From NCBI RefSeq assembly GCF_001677955.1, contig NZ_LELA01000039.1, forward strand, positions 1 to 50,093: a DNA stretch of 50,093 bases, given 5' to 3'. A program made the position numbers and the translations under genes. Source of the DNA: Chryseobacterium sp. BGARF1 (GTDB lineage: Bacteria > Bacteroidota > Bacteroidia > Flavobacteriales > Weeksellaceae). Positions 21,843 through 30,522 of this stretch are shown here, piece by piece (the first letter of the stretch is position 1; every line of letters starts with the position of its first letter). The notes below the pieces were generated by a model. The model had not been told where the DNA came from, searched no databases, and saw only the letters and a list, made by a program, of their open reading frames with translations.

Positions 21843-23990
21843 TTAAAATTTATAAGCAATTGTTCCTAGGAAGTTTGCCAATTTTTGCGGATTTGCTGTC
21901 GAATATCCAGTCCAATAATGTTCATTTGTGAAGTTATCAACTTTAACTCCGATTCTGAATTTCTTGGCATCATAAAATGCATTGACATTCAAAACGAAAT
22001 ATTTTGGTAAAACAAAATCTCCTGTTACATTGTTATCACTTGCATAATTTCCTCCAAATCCGAATCCTAGACCTTTTACTTTCCCATCAACAAATTGGTA
22101 AGCCAAGTTGAAGTTTGCATTCCAGAAAGAACCTGCTGTTGTTGGCCTTAAATCTGTTGATTCATCCACAGTATCGTTGTAAGCAAGACCTCCGACCAAA
22201 GAGAATCCTTTTACTAGATATGCATTAACTTCCAATTCGAAACCTTTGCTGAGTGTAGAAGCAGCTTGTTTTTGTACTGAAACAAAATTTGGGGCATATT
22301 CTCCAGTGTAAAGCAATTGGTTTTTCACTTGAATGTTGTAGTAAGATACTGTTGCATTGAATCTGTTTTTAAATAAACTTGCTTTGAAACCTCCTTCAAA
22401 CTGATTTCCTGTTTCAGGGTCTGATAAAGTTGTACTTCCGGCTATATCAGAAGTATAATATCCGTTTGATTTAAAAGAATTTTGATAATTTCCGAAAACC
22501 GAGAATTTCTCCTTTACAATTTCATAAACAATTCCTGCCTTTGGAGAAAATGCTGATTGATTGAATGCTTTCTCTACATTTGTTCCATTCATTCCGCCTA
22601 AATAATCGTTGTTTTCATAACGAAGTCCTGCCATAATATGCAAGTTTGCAATCGGAGTAAAGAGGTTGGAGATATATCCTGAATAGGTGTTCAAATCTCT
22701 TAAGTAATCCCAAGTTGAAAATTTATTTGTATCTGCATAAAGTGCAGACAAAGCACTATCATTCATTCCTGAATAATCTGCGCCTGAAACTGCTACAGTA
22801 TCAAAATTAGCGTTTAAATACTTGTAACGTAATCTTTCTGTTGTTCTCATATAATCAAAACCAACAACCGTCTTGTTTTTCATTCCATTTGAAAAGTCAT
22901 AATTGAAGTTGAAGTTTTGTTGAATTTGAAACCAAGATTTTTTACTGTTATTTGTTGATTGGTCTGCTCTTGCAACCAAATATTGTCCTCCTGTGTAAGA
23001 AATTGAGAAATACGGATTGTAACCGTTTGAATAAGAATCAGAGTTATTGATGTAAGTATTTGAGGTGATGTTATCGTTGATTTTCCATTTCACGTTTCCG
23101 AAAACATTAGAGTTTCTTGCAGTCATATACAAATCTTTTCCGGTGTAAGATTCTTTATAATCCAAGCCAGCCGCTTTTTCCAAATCTTTCATATTATCGA
23201 TTCCGTTCAAAGTTTTCGGCGAAAGATAGAAGAAATAAGGATTTGCCGTTACTCGGTTGTTGAACAATTCATAATCTACATTCAACTGAACTTTGTCGGA
23301 AACATTCCAAGTTAAGCTTGGAGCGAATGTTGTATATTGATTTTTTGCGTCAGTTTTTGTGAAGTTTCCTTCATTTGTATAAGCTGTATTTACACGGAAA
23401 AGCAAGTCTTTTGTAATCGGAGCATTAATATCTGCAGTTGCTCTGTAAGTATTATAAGTTCCTGCAGAAGCTGAGACTGCGCCAAAGAAATTTTGCTGAG
23501 GCTTTTTGGTAACTCTATTGATAAGACCACCGTAAGAAGCTACTGTACTTCCGTAAAGTGTTCCTACAGGACCTTTTAGGAATTCTAATGTTTCTACATT
23601 TATTGCATCGATTGTAGACGTAACAGGTGCAACTACGCCATTTCTGGTAGATGCTTGTGAAGGAAAACCTCTCAAAACGAAAAACGAGCCACCATCTCCT
23701 GCTCTTCCTGTTGGGTTCCACATTTTCTGCAAACCAGTTACGTTTCTATAGGCATCATCAACGGTGAAAATATTTTCATTTTCCAAAATCCCTTTATCGA
23801 TAGAAGAATAGACTTGCGGATTTTCGATAAATTTTACCGGCATTTTATTGGAAGATTCAGTATCGAGCTTTTTCACCATTCTATTGATGATAACTTCTTC
23901 TATATTTTTAGAATTTGTAGAATCTTTTTTCTCTTGTGCAAAAGCAAATACAGTTGCCAATAACGAAGCAGAGATCAATAATTTATTCAT
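21843..23990 (-). CDS. TonB-dependent siderophore receptor (FhuE/FecA-like)
   Basis: A 715-residue outer-membrane receptor with a signal peptide (to about residue 18, FAFAQE), a plug domain with FFVLRGFPSQ and VETLEFLKGPVGTLYGS, a NRVTKKPQ strand and a long barrel ending LGTIAYKF. The plug pattern (RGF...RNGV..., GxxGxLYG) is typical of the siderophore-receptor class of TonB-dependent proteins. Its own promoter carries a Fur-like decamer, and a strong hairpin separates it from the downstream three-gene iron operon. The chelate transported is not deducible; the class includes hydroxamate receptors. Confidence 0.95.
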   Translation of the reverse strand: MNKLLISASLLATVFAFAQEKKDSTNSKNIEEVIINRMVKKLDTESSNKMPVKFIENPQVYSSIDKGILENENIFTVDDAYRNVTGLQKMWNPTGRAGDGGSFFVLRGFPSQASTRNGVVAPVTSTIDAINVETLEFLKGPVGTLYGSTVASYGGLINRVTKKPQQNFFGAVSASAGTYNTYRATADINAPITKDLLFRVNTAYTNEGNFTKTDAKNQYTTFAPSLTWNVSDKVQLNVDYELFNNRVTANPYFFYLSPKTLNGIDNMKDLEKAAGLDYKESYTGKDLYMTARNSNVFGNVKWKINDNITSNTYINNSDSYSNGYNPYFSISYTGGQYLVARADQSTNNSKKSWFQIQQNFNFNYDFSNGMKNKTVVGFDYMRTTERLRYKYLNANFDTVAVSGADYSGMNDSALSALYADTNKFSTWDYLRDLNTYSGYISNLFTPIANLHIMAGLRYENNDYLGGMNGTNVEKAFNQSAFSPKAGIVYEIVKEKFSVFGNYQNSFKSNGYYTSDIAGSTTLSDPETGNQFEGGFKASLFKNRFNATVSYYNIQVKNQLLYTGEYAPNFVSVQKQAASTLSKGFELEVNAYLVKGFSLVGGLAYNDTVDESTDLRPTTAGSFWNANFNLAYQFVDGKVKGLGFGFGGNYASDNNVTGDFVLPKYFVLNVNAFYDAKKFRIGVKVDNFTNEHYWTGYSTANPQKLANFLGTIAYKF

Positions 23991-24010
23991 TTGAATACCT
24001 ATTTTTTTTG

Positions 24011-24018
24011 CAAATATA
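24011..24018 (-). promoter_or_regulatory. Promoter (-7) of the receptor gene at 21843-23990
   Basis: TATATTTG on the minus strand, 20 bases before the ATG. Confidence 0.6.
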
Positions 24019-24032
24019 TTCTTTTTAATTAT

Positions 24033-24042
24033 TCTAAATAAA
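24033..24042. promoter_or_regulatory. Fur-like decamer TCTAAATAAA
   Basis: Third copy of the decamer in the iron locus, 14 bases upstream of the -7 element. A partner half-site ATTAGA follows at 24045-24050, making an imperfect inverted repeat. Fur binding is inferred. Confidence 0.45.
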
Positions 24043-24094
24043 ATATTAGATTGATATTTTTCATTTTTATTTAATAATTATTATTCGATAAATA

Positions 24095-24126
24095 CAAAAA
24101 CCCGCTTCAAATGAGGCGGGTTTTTG
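24095..24126. terminator. Bidirectional terminator after secA
   Basis: A 14-bp stem with one G-T wobble and an AAAT loop, flanked by A5 and T5. It lies 21 bases beyond the secA stop and insulates the receptor gene promoter. Confidence 0.92.
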
Positions 24127-24146
24127 TGAAATCTATAATTTATCTC

Positions 24147-27100
24147 TTATGCGGGAATTTCTCCTCTGTATAAGAATGAAATAATTTCTTTGTTCATCTT
24201 GTCTACCATTTCACTGAATAGGTGGAAAGATTCTTGTTTGTAAATCACCAATGGATCTTTCTGTTCGTAAACGGCTCCTTGAGAAGATTTTCTTAAATCA
24301 TCCATTTCACGAAGGTGAAGTTTCCAGTTTTCATCAATGATTGATAAAGTGATATTCTTTTCAAAATCATTAATTAAGCTGTCGCAGTGAGAATCGTAAG
24401 CTTCTTTTAAATCTGTAACGATGGTCAATGTTTTTACACCGTCAGAGAAAGGAACCTGAATCATTTTGAACATAGAACCTTGATTCTGATATACATTCTC
24501 AATAATAGGGAACGATTTTTCTTTCAACAAGTTCAGTTTCATGTTATAATCATCCTGAGCTGCTTTGAATAGAATATTGGTAAGTTCTGGAATTTGTTTT
24601 GATTTAAAATCATTTTCAGAAACCGGAGATTCCATCGTGAAGTTTTTAATTATTTCAAATTCAAAATCTTTGTAATTTCCAGTTGCTTTAGCTTTGGTCA
24701 CAATAGAATTAGAAACATCAAAAATCATATTTGTAATGTCATACTTCAAATGGTCTCCGAATAGAGCATTCTTTCTTCTTTTGTAGATTACATCACGCTG
24801 CTTATTCATTACGTCATCGTATTCCAAAAGTCTCTTTCTTGTTCCGAAGTTGTTTTCTTCTACTTTTTTCTGAGCTCTTTCAATAGATTTAGAGATCATA
24901 GAATGTTGAATTACTTCCCCATCTTTATGTCCCATTCTGTCCATCATTTTTGCAATTCTTTCAGAACCGAATAAACGCATCAAATTGTCTTCCAATGAAA
25001 CGTAAAACTGCGAACTTCCCGGATCTCCTTGACGTCCCGCTCTACCTCTCAACTGTCTGTCAACACGTCTAGAATCGTGTCTTTCTGTTCCGATAATTGC
25101 TAAACCACCTGCTTCTTTTACTTCTTTAGAAAGCTTAATGTCGGTACCACGACCTGCCATGTTGGTTGCTATAGTTACAACTCCTGGCTGACCTGCTCCG
25201 GCAACGATTTCTGCTTCTTTTTTGTGAAGTTTTGCATTCAACACCTGGTGTGGAATTTTTCTTAACTGAAGTGCTTTTGAAAGTAATTGTGAAATCTCAA
25301 CAGAAGTTGTCCCCACCAATACTGGTCTTCCAGCAGAGGTTAGTCTTTCAATTTCTTCAATTACTGCGTTATATTTTTCTCTGTTGGTCTTGAAAACCAA
25401 ATCTTGTTTATCGTCTCTCTGAATCGGACGGTTGGTAGGAATTACCACTACGTCTAATTTATAAATCTGCCAAAGTTCACCTGCTTCAGTTTCTGCTGTA
25501 CCTGTCATCCCTGCAAGTTTGTTGTACATACGGAAATAGTTCTGAAGGGTAACTGTAGCAAAAGTTTGAGTAGCCGCTTCGATTTTTACACTTTCTTTAG
25601 CTTCAATTGCCTGGTGTAAACCATCAGAATAACGACGACCTTCCATAATACGGCCTGTTTGCTCGTCAACGATTTTCACTTCACCATCAATTACCACATA
25701 TTCATCATCTTTTTCAAATAATGTGTAGGCTTTCAATAGTTGGCTCATTGTGTGAACTCTCTCAGACTTTTCAGCAAATTCAGCAAATAATCTTTCTTTC
25801 GCTTCAAATTCTTCTTCTTTAGATAAATTTTTAGCTTCTACTTCTGCAATTTCGGTTCCGATATCCGGAAGAACGAAAAAGTTGGCATCCGAGTTTCCTT
25901 GAGACATGTACTCAACACCTTTGTCTGTCAAATCAACCTGATTGTTCTTTTCCTCAATGACGAAGTATAAATCTTTATCTACAATCGGCATCTCACGGTT
26001 GTTGTCTGCCATGTATTGAGCCTCAACTTTCTGAAGCAATGCACGGTTTCCGCTTTCTGATAAGAATTTGATTAATTGTCTGTTTTTAGGAAGACCTCTG
26101 TAAGCCTGAAGTAATTTGAATCCTCCTTCTTTAGTATTTCCTGCAGCAATTAATTTTTTAGCTTCATTAAAAATAGCAGAAACAGTTTTTTTCTGTACTT
26201 CAACAATTCTGTCGATAGAAGGTTTTAAAATATCAAATTCTTGTCTGTCTCCTTGAGGAACCGGACCAGAAATGATTAATGGTGTTCTTGCATCATCTAC
26301 CAATACAGAATCTACCTCATCCACAATCGCGAAGTTTAGCTCTCTCTGTACTAGTTCTGTAGGTGAAGTCACCATGTTGTCTCTCAGGTAATCGAAACCA
26401 AATTCATTGTTGGTTCCGTAAGTAATATCTGAGTTGTATGCTTTTCTTCTTCCGTCAGAATTCGGTTGGTGATTATCGATACAATCGATAGCCATTCCGT
26501 GGAATTGGTACAATGGTCCCATCCAAGCGGAGTCTCTTTTTGCAAGATAGTCATTCACAGTTACAACGTGAACCCCTCTTTCAGGAAGTGCATTTAAGTA
26601 AATAGGAAGTGTTCCTACCAAAGTTTTACCTTCACCGGTTGCCATCTCAGCAATTTTTCCACTGTGAAGAATTACACCACCAATAAACTGCGTATCGTAA
26701 TGCACCATATCCCAGACTACTGGTGTTCCGGCTGCATTCCATGAGTTTTTCCAAACTGCCTGATCTCCCTGAATTTCAACGAAATCTTTTCCAGCAGCGG
26801 CTAATTGCTTATCCCAATCTGTTGCTGTTACACGAATTTCTCCGTTTTGAGCCCATCTTCTTGATGTTTCTTTGATCAAGGCGAAAGCTTCCGGAAGAAC
26901 CTGTAAAAGAACTTTTTCCTCAATTTCGTAAGAATCTTTTTTCAAAGCTTCTATTTTAGAAAAAAGTGCTTCTTTCTCATCAACATTGGTAGAGTTTTTT
27001 ATTTGCTCTTTAATTTGTTCTATCTGCGCTGTGATACTTGCTGTCGCTTCTTTAATTTTAGATTTAAACTCGGCAGTTTTCTCTCTCAAACCATCATCAG

Positions 27101-27221
27101 ATAATTCTCCAACGCTTGGCTCAACAGCTTTGATTTTTGTTACAACTTTTTTTACTTCCTTTAGGTCCTGCGCTTTTTTGTCTCCCAAAAACCCTTTAAG
27201 AACTTTATTTAAAAAACTCAT
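24147..27221 (-). CDS. secA: Preprotein translocase ATPase SecA
   Basis: A 1024-residue SecA starting at ATG 27221 ([15 protein letters not shown]); the longer in-frame start lacks conservation and lies within the leader hairpins. It has Walker [12 protein letters not shown], Walker [19 protein letters not shown], the second motor domain with [10 protein letters not shown] and [15 protein letters not shown], then the helical scaffold. There are insertions in the first motor domain (about 330-420), as in other Bacteroidota SecA. The C terminus stops at YRGEIPA without the Cys-rich zinc/SecB-binding tail. It drives protein export through SecYEG. A hairpin sits 14 bases before the start codon. 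Confidence 0.98.
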   Translation of the reverse strand: MSFLNKVLKGFLGDKKAQDLKEVKKVVTKIKAVEPSVGELSDDGLREKTAEFKSKIKEATASITAQIEQIKEQIKNSTNVDEKEALFSKIEALKKDSYEIEEKVLLQVLPEAFALIKETSRRWAQNGEIRVTATDWDKQLAAAGKDFVEIQGDQAVWKNSWNAAGTPVVWDMVHYDTQFIGGVILHSGKIAEMATGEGKTLVGTLPIYLNALPERGVHVVTVNDYLAKRDSAWMGPLYQFHGMAIDCIDNHQPNSDGRRKAYNSDITYGTNNEFGFDYLRDNMVTSPTELVQRELNFAIVDEVDSVLVDDARTPLIISGPVPQGDRQEFDILKPSIDRIVEVQKKTVSAIFNEAKKLIAAGNTKEGGFKLLQAYRGLPKNRQLIKFLSESGNRALLQKVEAQYMADNNREMPIVDKDLYFVIEEKNNQVDLTDKGVEYMSQGNSDANFFVLPDIGTEIAEVEAKNLSKEEEFEAKERLFAEFAEKSERVHTMSQLLKAYTLFEKDDEYVVIDGEVKIVDEQTGRIMEGRRYSDGLHQAIEAKESVKIEAATQTFATVTLQNYFRMYNKLAGMTGTAETEAGELWQIYKLDVVVIPTNRPIQRDDKQDLVFKTNREKYNAVIEEIERLTSAGRPVLVGTTSVEISQLLSKALQLRKIPHQVLNAKLHKKEAEIVAGAGQPGVVTIATNMAGRGTDIKLSKEVKEAGGLAIIGTERHDSRRVDRQLRGRAGRQGDPGSSQFYVSLEDNLMRLFGSERIAKMMDRMGHKDGEVIQHSMISKSIERAQKKVEENNFGTRKRLLEYDDVMNKQRDVIYKRRKNALFGDHLKYDITNMIFDVSNSIVTKAKATGNYKDFEFEIIKNFTMESPVSENDFKSKQIPELTNILFKAAQDDYNMKLNLLKEKSFPIIENVYQNQGSMFKMIQVPFSDGVKTLTIVTDLKEAYDSHCDSLINDFEKNITLSIIDENWKLHLREMDDLRKSSQGAVYEQKDPLVIYKQESFHLFSEMVDKMNKEIISFLYRGEIPA

Positions 27222-27235
27222 AGAATTTGATTTAA

Positions 27236-27258
27236 GCTCAAAGCTTATTGCTTTAAGC
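27236..27258 (-). promoter_or_regulatory. Hairpin in the secA leader near the start codon
   Basis: GCTTAAAGC-5-GCTTTGAGC on the minus strand forms a 9-bp stem with one G-U pair, ending 14 bases before the secA ATG, where a ribosome would bind. No T-run follows, so it is not a terminator. It may modulate secA translation. Confidence 0.4.
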
Positions 27259-27294
27259 ATATTAAAATTACACGCTTTGGTGTGTATTATATAT

Positions 27295-27327
27295 TTAAAA
27301 AAGCTTTAAGTATACCACCTAAAGCTT
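27295..27327 (-). terminator. Terminator between the DUF2795 gene and secA
   Basis: AAGCTTTA/TAAAGCTT 8-bp stem with an 11-base loop and a minus-strand T-run; 11 bases after the DUF2795 stop. Confidence 0.65.
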
Positions 27328-27338
27328 AATGCTTTTCA

Positions 27339-27560
27339 TTAATATTCGTCTTCGTTCCAAAGATAATCTTCATCTGTTGGATAGTCGCTCCATATTTCGT
27401 CGATAGCATCATAAATTTCTCCTTCATCTTCGATTGCCTGAAGGTTTTCTACCACTTCCATTGGTGCACCAGTTCTGATTGCGTAATCAATCAATTCTGC
27501 CTTTGTCATCGGCCAAGGTGCGTCGCTTAAATATGAAGCTAATTCTAATGTCCAGTACAT
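27339..27560 (-). CDS. DUF2795 family small acidic protein
   Basis: A 73-residue, strongly acidic protein matching the flavobacterial DUF2795 pattern: LELASYLSDAPWPMTKAELIDYAIRTGAP followed by NLQ and an acidic tail with IWSDYPTDEDYLWNEDEY. Helical and cytosolic; function unknown. It lies upstream of secA on the same strand but is separated by a terminator hairpin, so it is probably a separate unit. A good -7 element lies 16 bases upstream. Confidence 0.88.
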   Translation of the reverse strand: MYWTLELASYLSDAPWPMTKAELIDYAIRTGAPMEVVENLQAIEDEGEIYDAIDEIWSDYPTDEDYLWNEDEY

Positions 27561-27576
27561 AATTTATTATTTTTTG

Positions 27577-27584
27577 CAAAAGTA
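27577..27584 (-). promoter_or_regulatory. Promoter (-7) of the DUF2795 gene
   Basis: TACTTTTG on the minus strand; TTT rather than TTG lies about 19 bases upstream. Confidence 0.5.
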
Positions 27585-27699
27585 TAAAAATAGGTTATAT
27601 TATAAACTTTTTTTATGACTTGATTTTCAATTCTTTTGTTAATTTTTATCTATATTTTACTACAAGTGCTTGTATACTTGCCATCGCAGTAGATTGATG

Positions 27700-28722
27700 T
27701 CATTTTCTCAAAAACCATTCCACAAATTTTTTTGTGCCATTTTGGAAGTTTGTTGTGGGGTTGTAACCAATTAAATTTTTAGCTTTTGTAATGTCTGCGC
27801 TGGTTTTCTGCACGTCACCCGGTTGTAGTGGCAGTATTTTTCTGATGGCAGTTTTATTGAGATTTTTTTCAATTTCTGACAACATTTCAGATAAAGTGAC
27901 AACCTCGCTTTCACCTAAATTGATAATTTCATAGATTCCTGAATTTTTCTCCAAATACACTGCTGATTTTAAAATTCCTTCAATAATATCATCTACATAA
28001 GTATAGTCTCTAGCCGTATTCCCATCACCGTAGAAAGGGATTTCTTTGTTTTCTGAAATGAGTTTTGTGAATTTGTGAATAGCTAAATCAGGTCTTTGTC
28101 TTGGTCCATAAACGGTGAAAAATCTAAGCTGAATCATGTCTATTCCGTATAAACTATGATAAACATGGCCTAAGACTTCTCCACATTTTTTTGTTGCAGC
28201 ATAAGGAGAAATGGGCTGATCTACATTGTCGGTTTCAGAGAATGGAGTTTTTTCGTTGTTGCCATAAACACTTGATGAAGAAGCGCAAACAAATTTTTTA
28301 ATATTAAATTGATTACACAATTCCCACAGATTCATTGTGCCCCGAATGTTAACTTCTTCGTATTCTAAAGGTCTTTCAATAGAAGGCCGTACGCCAGCAA
28401 GTGCTGCTAAGTGTATGATCGTATCAATTTTATGATCTTGAAATATCTTTTCTAATCCTTTTTTATCTCTAATATCCTGAAAATGTAAAGTGTAGTGTTC
28501 TGATTTTGAAATGGAAATTAAATGTTGAATATCGTTTTCTTTTTCAGAAAATTCAAAATCAATATTTTTTTCAAGAGAATCTAAAGTATTTTTAATTTTT
28601 ATCTTATAATCATAAAAATTATCAAAATTGTCAATGTTTATGACAGAATGTCCTTCTTTCAATAATTTTTCTACTAAATGAGAACCAATAAATCCGCTTC
28701 CTCCTGTTATGAGATAAATCAT
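27700..28722 (-). CDS. NAD-dependent nucleotide-sugar epimerase (UDP-glucuronate 4-epimerase-like)
   Basis: A 340-residue extended short-chain dehydrogenase. It has the Rossmann motif GGSGFIGSHLVEKL, HLAALAGVRPSIERP, the serine block CASSSSVYG and catalytic Tyr/Lys in YAATKKCGE, then RFFTVYGPRQRPDLA and DYTYVDDI. The AGVR and GPxxRPD signatures are those of UDP-glucuronate epimerases, which make UDP-galacturonate for surface polysaccharides. The precise nucleotide sugar remains an inference. It is an isolated gene with its own promoter rather than part of a visible polysaccharide cluster. Confidence 0.9.
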   Translation of the reverse strand: MIYLITGGSGFIGSHLVEKLLKEGHSVINIDNFDNFYDYKIKIKNTLDSLEKNIDFEFSEKENDIQHLISISKSEHYTLHFQDIRDKKGLEKIFQDHKIDTIIHLAALAGVRPSIERPLEYEEVNIRGTMNLWELCNQFNIKKFVCASSSSVYGNNEKTPFSETDNVDQPISPYAATKKCGEVLGHVYHSLYGIDMIQLRFFTVYGPRQRPDLAIHKFTKLISENKEIPFYGDGNTARDYTYVDDIIEGILKSAVYLEKNSGIYEIINLGESEVVTLSEMLSEIEKNLNKTAIRKILPLQPGDVQKTSADITKAKNLIGYNPTTNFQNGTKKFVEWFLRK

Positions 28723-28740
28723 TTGTTAAATTTGTTTTCA

Positions 28741-28748
28741 CAAATATA
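28741..28748 (-). promoter_or_regulatory. Promoter (-7) of the epimerase gene
   Basis: TATATTTG on the minus strand, 18 bases upstream of the ATG. Confidence 0.5.
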
Positions 28749-28760
28749 TCTATAAACTAA

Positions 28761-28791
28761 AAAGAATCTCAGCTTTTGGTTGAGATTCTTT
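28761..28791. terminator. Terminator after the T9SS cargo gene
   Basis: An 11-bp stem AAAGAATCTCA/TGAGATTCTTT with a 9-base loop and T-runs on both strands; 21 bases after the T9SS cargo stop and just upstream of the epimerase promoter. Confidence 0.88.
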
Positions 28792-28812
28792 TTTTTAGCT
28801 ATAAATTTTTTG

Positions 28813-29628
28813 TTACCTGATGATTATTTTTTGGGATATAGACGTTCCGCTTTCTTCAACATTCAGAATGTAAATTCCTTTTGACAAGCTAGAGACGTTT
28901 ATTTCGTTGGTAATAATTTTGTTCATCATTAATCTTCCTGTTTGGTCGAAAATTTTCACTTTTTTGTCAGTGTTTTTGGCGGAAGTAATGAAGATTTTGC
29001 CGTCAGTAACAGAAGTAGGATAAATATTTAATCCTTTTTTACTGTTTTCACTAGTTGCTAAAGTGGTTGCAGTTCCCGTTAATTTTATATCATCAACTCT
29101 GATACCGACATTAGAGTCTATAACATTGGTTAATCTGATTCTCAAATTAGATGTAGTAGGAATCGTTCCGGTAGGATTGATTAAAATCCAATTGGATGTT
29201 CCGGCTCCAGTAGGTCTTGTGTAGGTTAGAGGTGCCCAAGTTAAACCATCTGGGCTTATCTCAATTGTAAGTTCGTTGTTTGAAGGATTTGTGCTTTTAA
29301 AGTGGCCAAGTGTCATTGTTATGCCGCTGTAGTTTGTGGTATTTATTCCTTCGATAATTAATGTTTTTGCTGGATTTCCCGAGAGTGCAGTTACGGCTCC
29401 AAGAAATACGCATCCATTTCCGCTAGATCCGGTATATCCTTCTGATGGAGTAGAGGTTCTTACATCTGCTGTTCCGGAATAAACAATAGGGCTACTGTTT
29501 TGATATCCCGAATAAGCTGTTAACAAAGTGGTTGCTGTAGGATTTCCAAAGTTTTCTGAATAAATAGTGGTTTGCGCAAAAAGCAAAGATGTCAGTAAAA
29601 TCGACAAAAAAGAGTAGAATTTTTTCAT
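28813..29628 (-). CDS. Secreted protein with type IX (Por) sorting domain
   Basis: A 271-residue secreted protein: Sec signal peptide (1-19, ending LLFAQ), a central beta-rich region (about 20-190) with jelly-roll-like strands, IEISPDGLTW and a DDIKLTGTA segment, then a C-terminal ~75-residue type A sorting domain (KGLNIYPTS, KIFDQTGRLM, LSKGIYILNVE, KIIIR). The usual YPNP is YPTS here. The tail directs export across the outer membrane by the T9SS. No catalytic motif is visible; adhesion or carbohydrate binding is possible. Confidence 0.9.
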   Translation of the reverse strand: MKKFYSFLSILLTSLLFAQTTIYSENFGNPTATTLLTAYSGYQNSSPIVYSGTADVRTSTPSEGYTGSSGNGCVFLGAVTALSGNPAKTLIIEGINTTNYSGITMTLGHFKSTNPSNNELTIEISPDGLTWAPLTYTRPTGAGTSNWILINPTGTIPTTSNLRIRLTNVIDSNVGIRVDDIKLTGTATTLATSENSKKGLNIYPTSVTDGKIFITSAKNTDKKVKIFDQTGRLMMNKIITNEINVSSLSKGIYILNVEESGTSISQKIIIR

Positions 29629-29725
29629 TTTATATGTTTTTGTAATTAAGAGTTAAATTATGAATTAGTTTTCAAATACATGAAAAAAAGTTTACATTTA
29701 TATCTTAAATATTAAAATTTTTAAA

Positions 29726-30520
29726 ATGCAGTTTTCCGGACAAATATTGAAAATGACAAGTTTCAATGATCAACCTATCCAATATTATCTTAATCTTTCA
29801 GGTGATCTTATTCATATGAATGAGCTATTCGGAAAAGAATTAACGATAAAACATACAGGTTTTCAATGTGTAAACTGTGGGTTAAACAAGGTGATTTACA
29901 GAATGGGATTTTGTAAAAGTTGCTTTTTTGAAAGTCCTTATGCGAGTGATACAATTATTCGTCCCGAGCTTTCTACAGCTCATTTAGGGATTGGCGAAAG
30001 AAATCTTGAAATAGAAAAGCAAATCCAATTGCAACCGCATACCGTATATTTAGCTTATACAGGCGATGTGAAAGTTGGGGTAACAAGAAATACACAGATT
30101 CCCACGCGATGGATTGATCAAGGCGCAACATTTGCTTTACCGATTGCGAGAACAGAAAACCGTTACGAAGCCGGAATGATAGAAGTTGCTTTAAAAGAGC
30201 ATTTAGCCGATAAAACCAACTGGAGAAAAATGTTGCAAGACGATTTTGAAGGAGAGGTTGATTTGATAGATTTTCAGCAGAAAATAAGAGAATATTTTCC
30301 TGAGGATTTTCAAAAATTTTATTCTGAAGGTGAAGAGATTTGGAAATTCGATTATCCCTATTCAAAACCCGAAAAAGTAGCTTCATTCACTTTAGATAAA
30401 AAACCTGAATTCACTGCAGTATTAAACGGTATTAAAGGACAATATCTGAGTTTTGAGGGTGGAAACTTTATGAACGTAAGAGGTCATGAAGGATATGTGA
30501 TAGAATTGCAAATTAAATAA
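29726..30520 (+). CDS. DUF2797 family zinc-ribbon protein
   Basis: A 264-residue protein with an N-terminal beta region, a four-Cys zinc site (Cys48-x2-Cys51 and Cys63-x2-Cys66) and a central segment VYLAYTGDVKVGVTRNTQ ... RWIDQGA that resembles the core of GIY-YIG-type folds by spacing. The family is DUF2797, uncharacterised. It is the first gene of a plus-strand group: the WG-repeat gene starts 2 bases after its stop. Nuclease activity is not established, and the GIY-YIG likeness is my inference. Confidence 0.88.
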   Translation: MQFSGQILKMTSFNDQPIQYYLNLSGDLIHMNELFGKELTIKHTGFQCVNCGLNKVIYRMGFCKSCFFESPYASDTIIRPELSTAHLGIGERNLEIEKQIQLQPHTVYLAYTGDVKVGVTRNTQIPTRWIDQGATFALPIARTENRYEAGMIEVALKEHLADKTNWRKMLQDDFEGEVDLIDFQQKIREYFPEDFQKFYSEGEEIWKFDYPYSKPEKVASFTLDKKPEFTAVLNGIKGQYLSFEGGNFMNVRGHEGYVIELQIK

Positions 30521-30522
30521 AG

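Noticed and set aside
27661..27674. TACAA-GTGC-TTGTA hairpin as the epimerase terminator
   Set aside because: Five-base A/T-rich stem without a T-run on the relevant strand.
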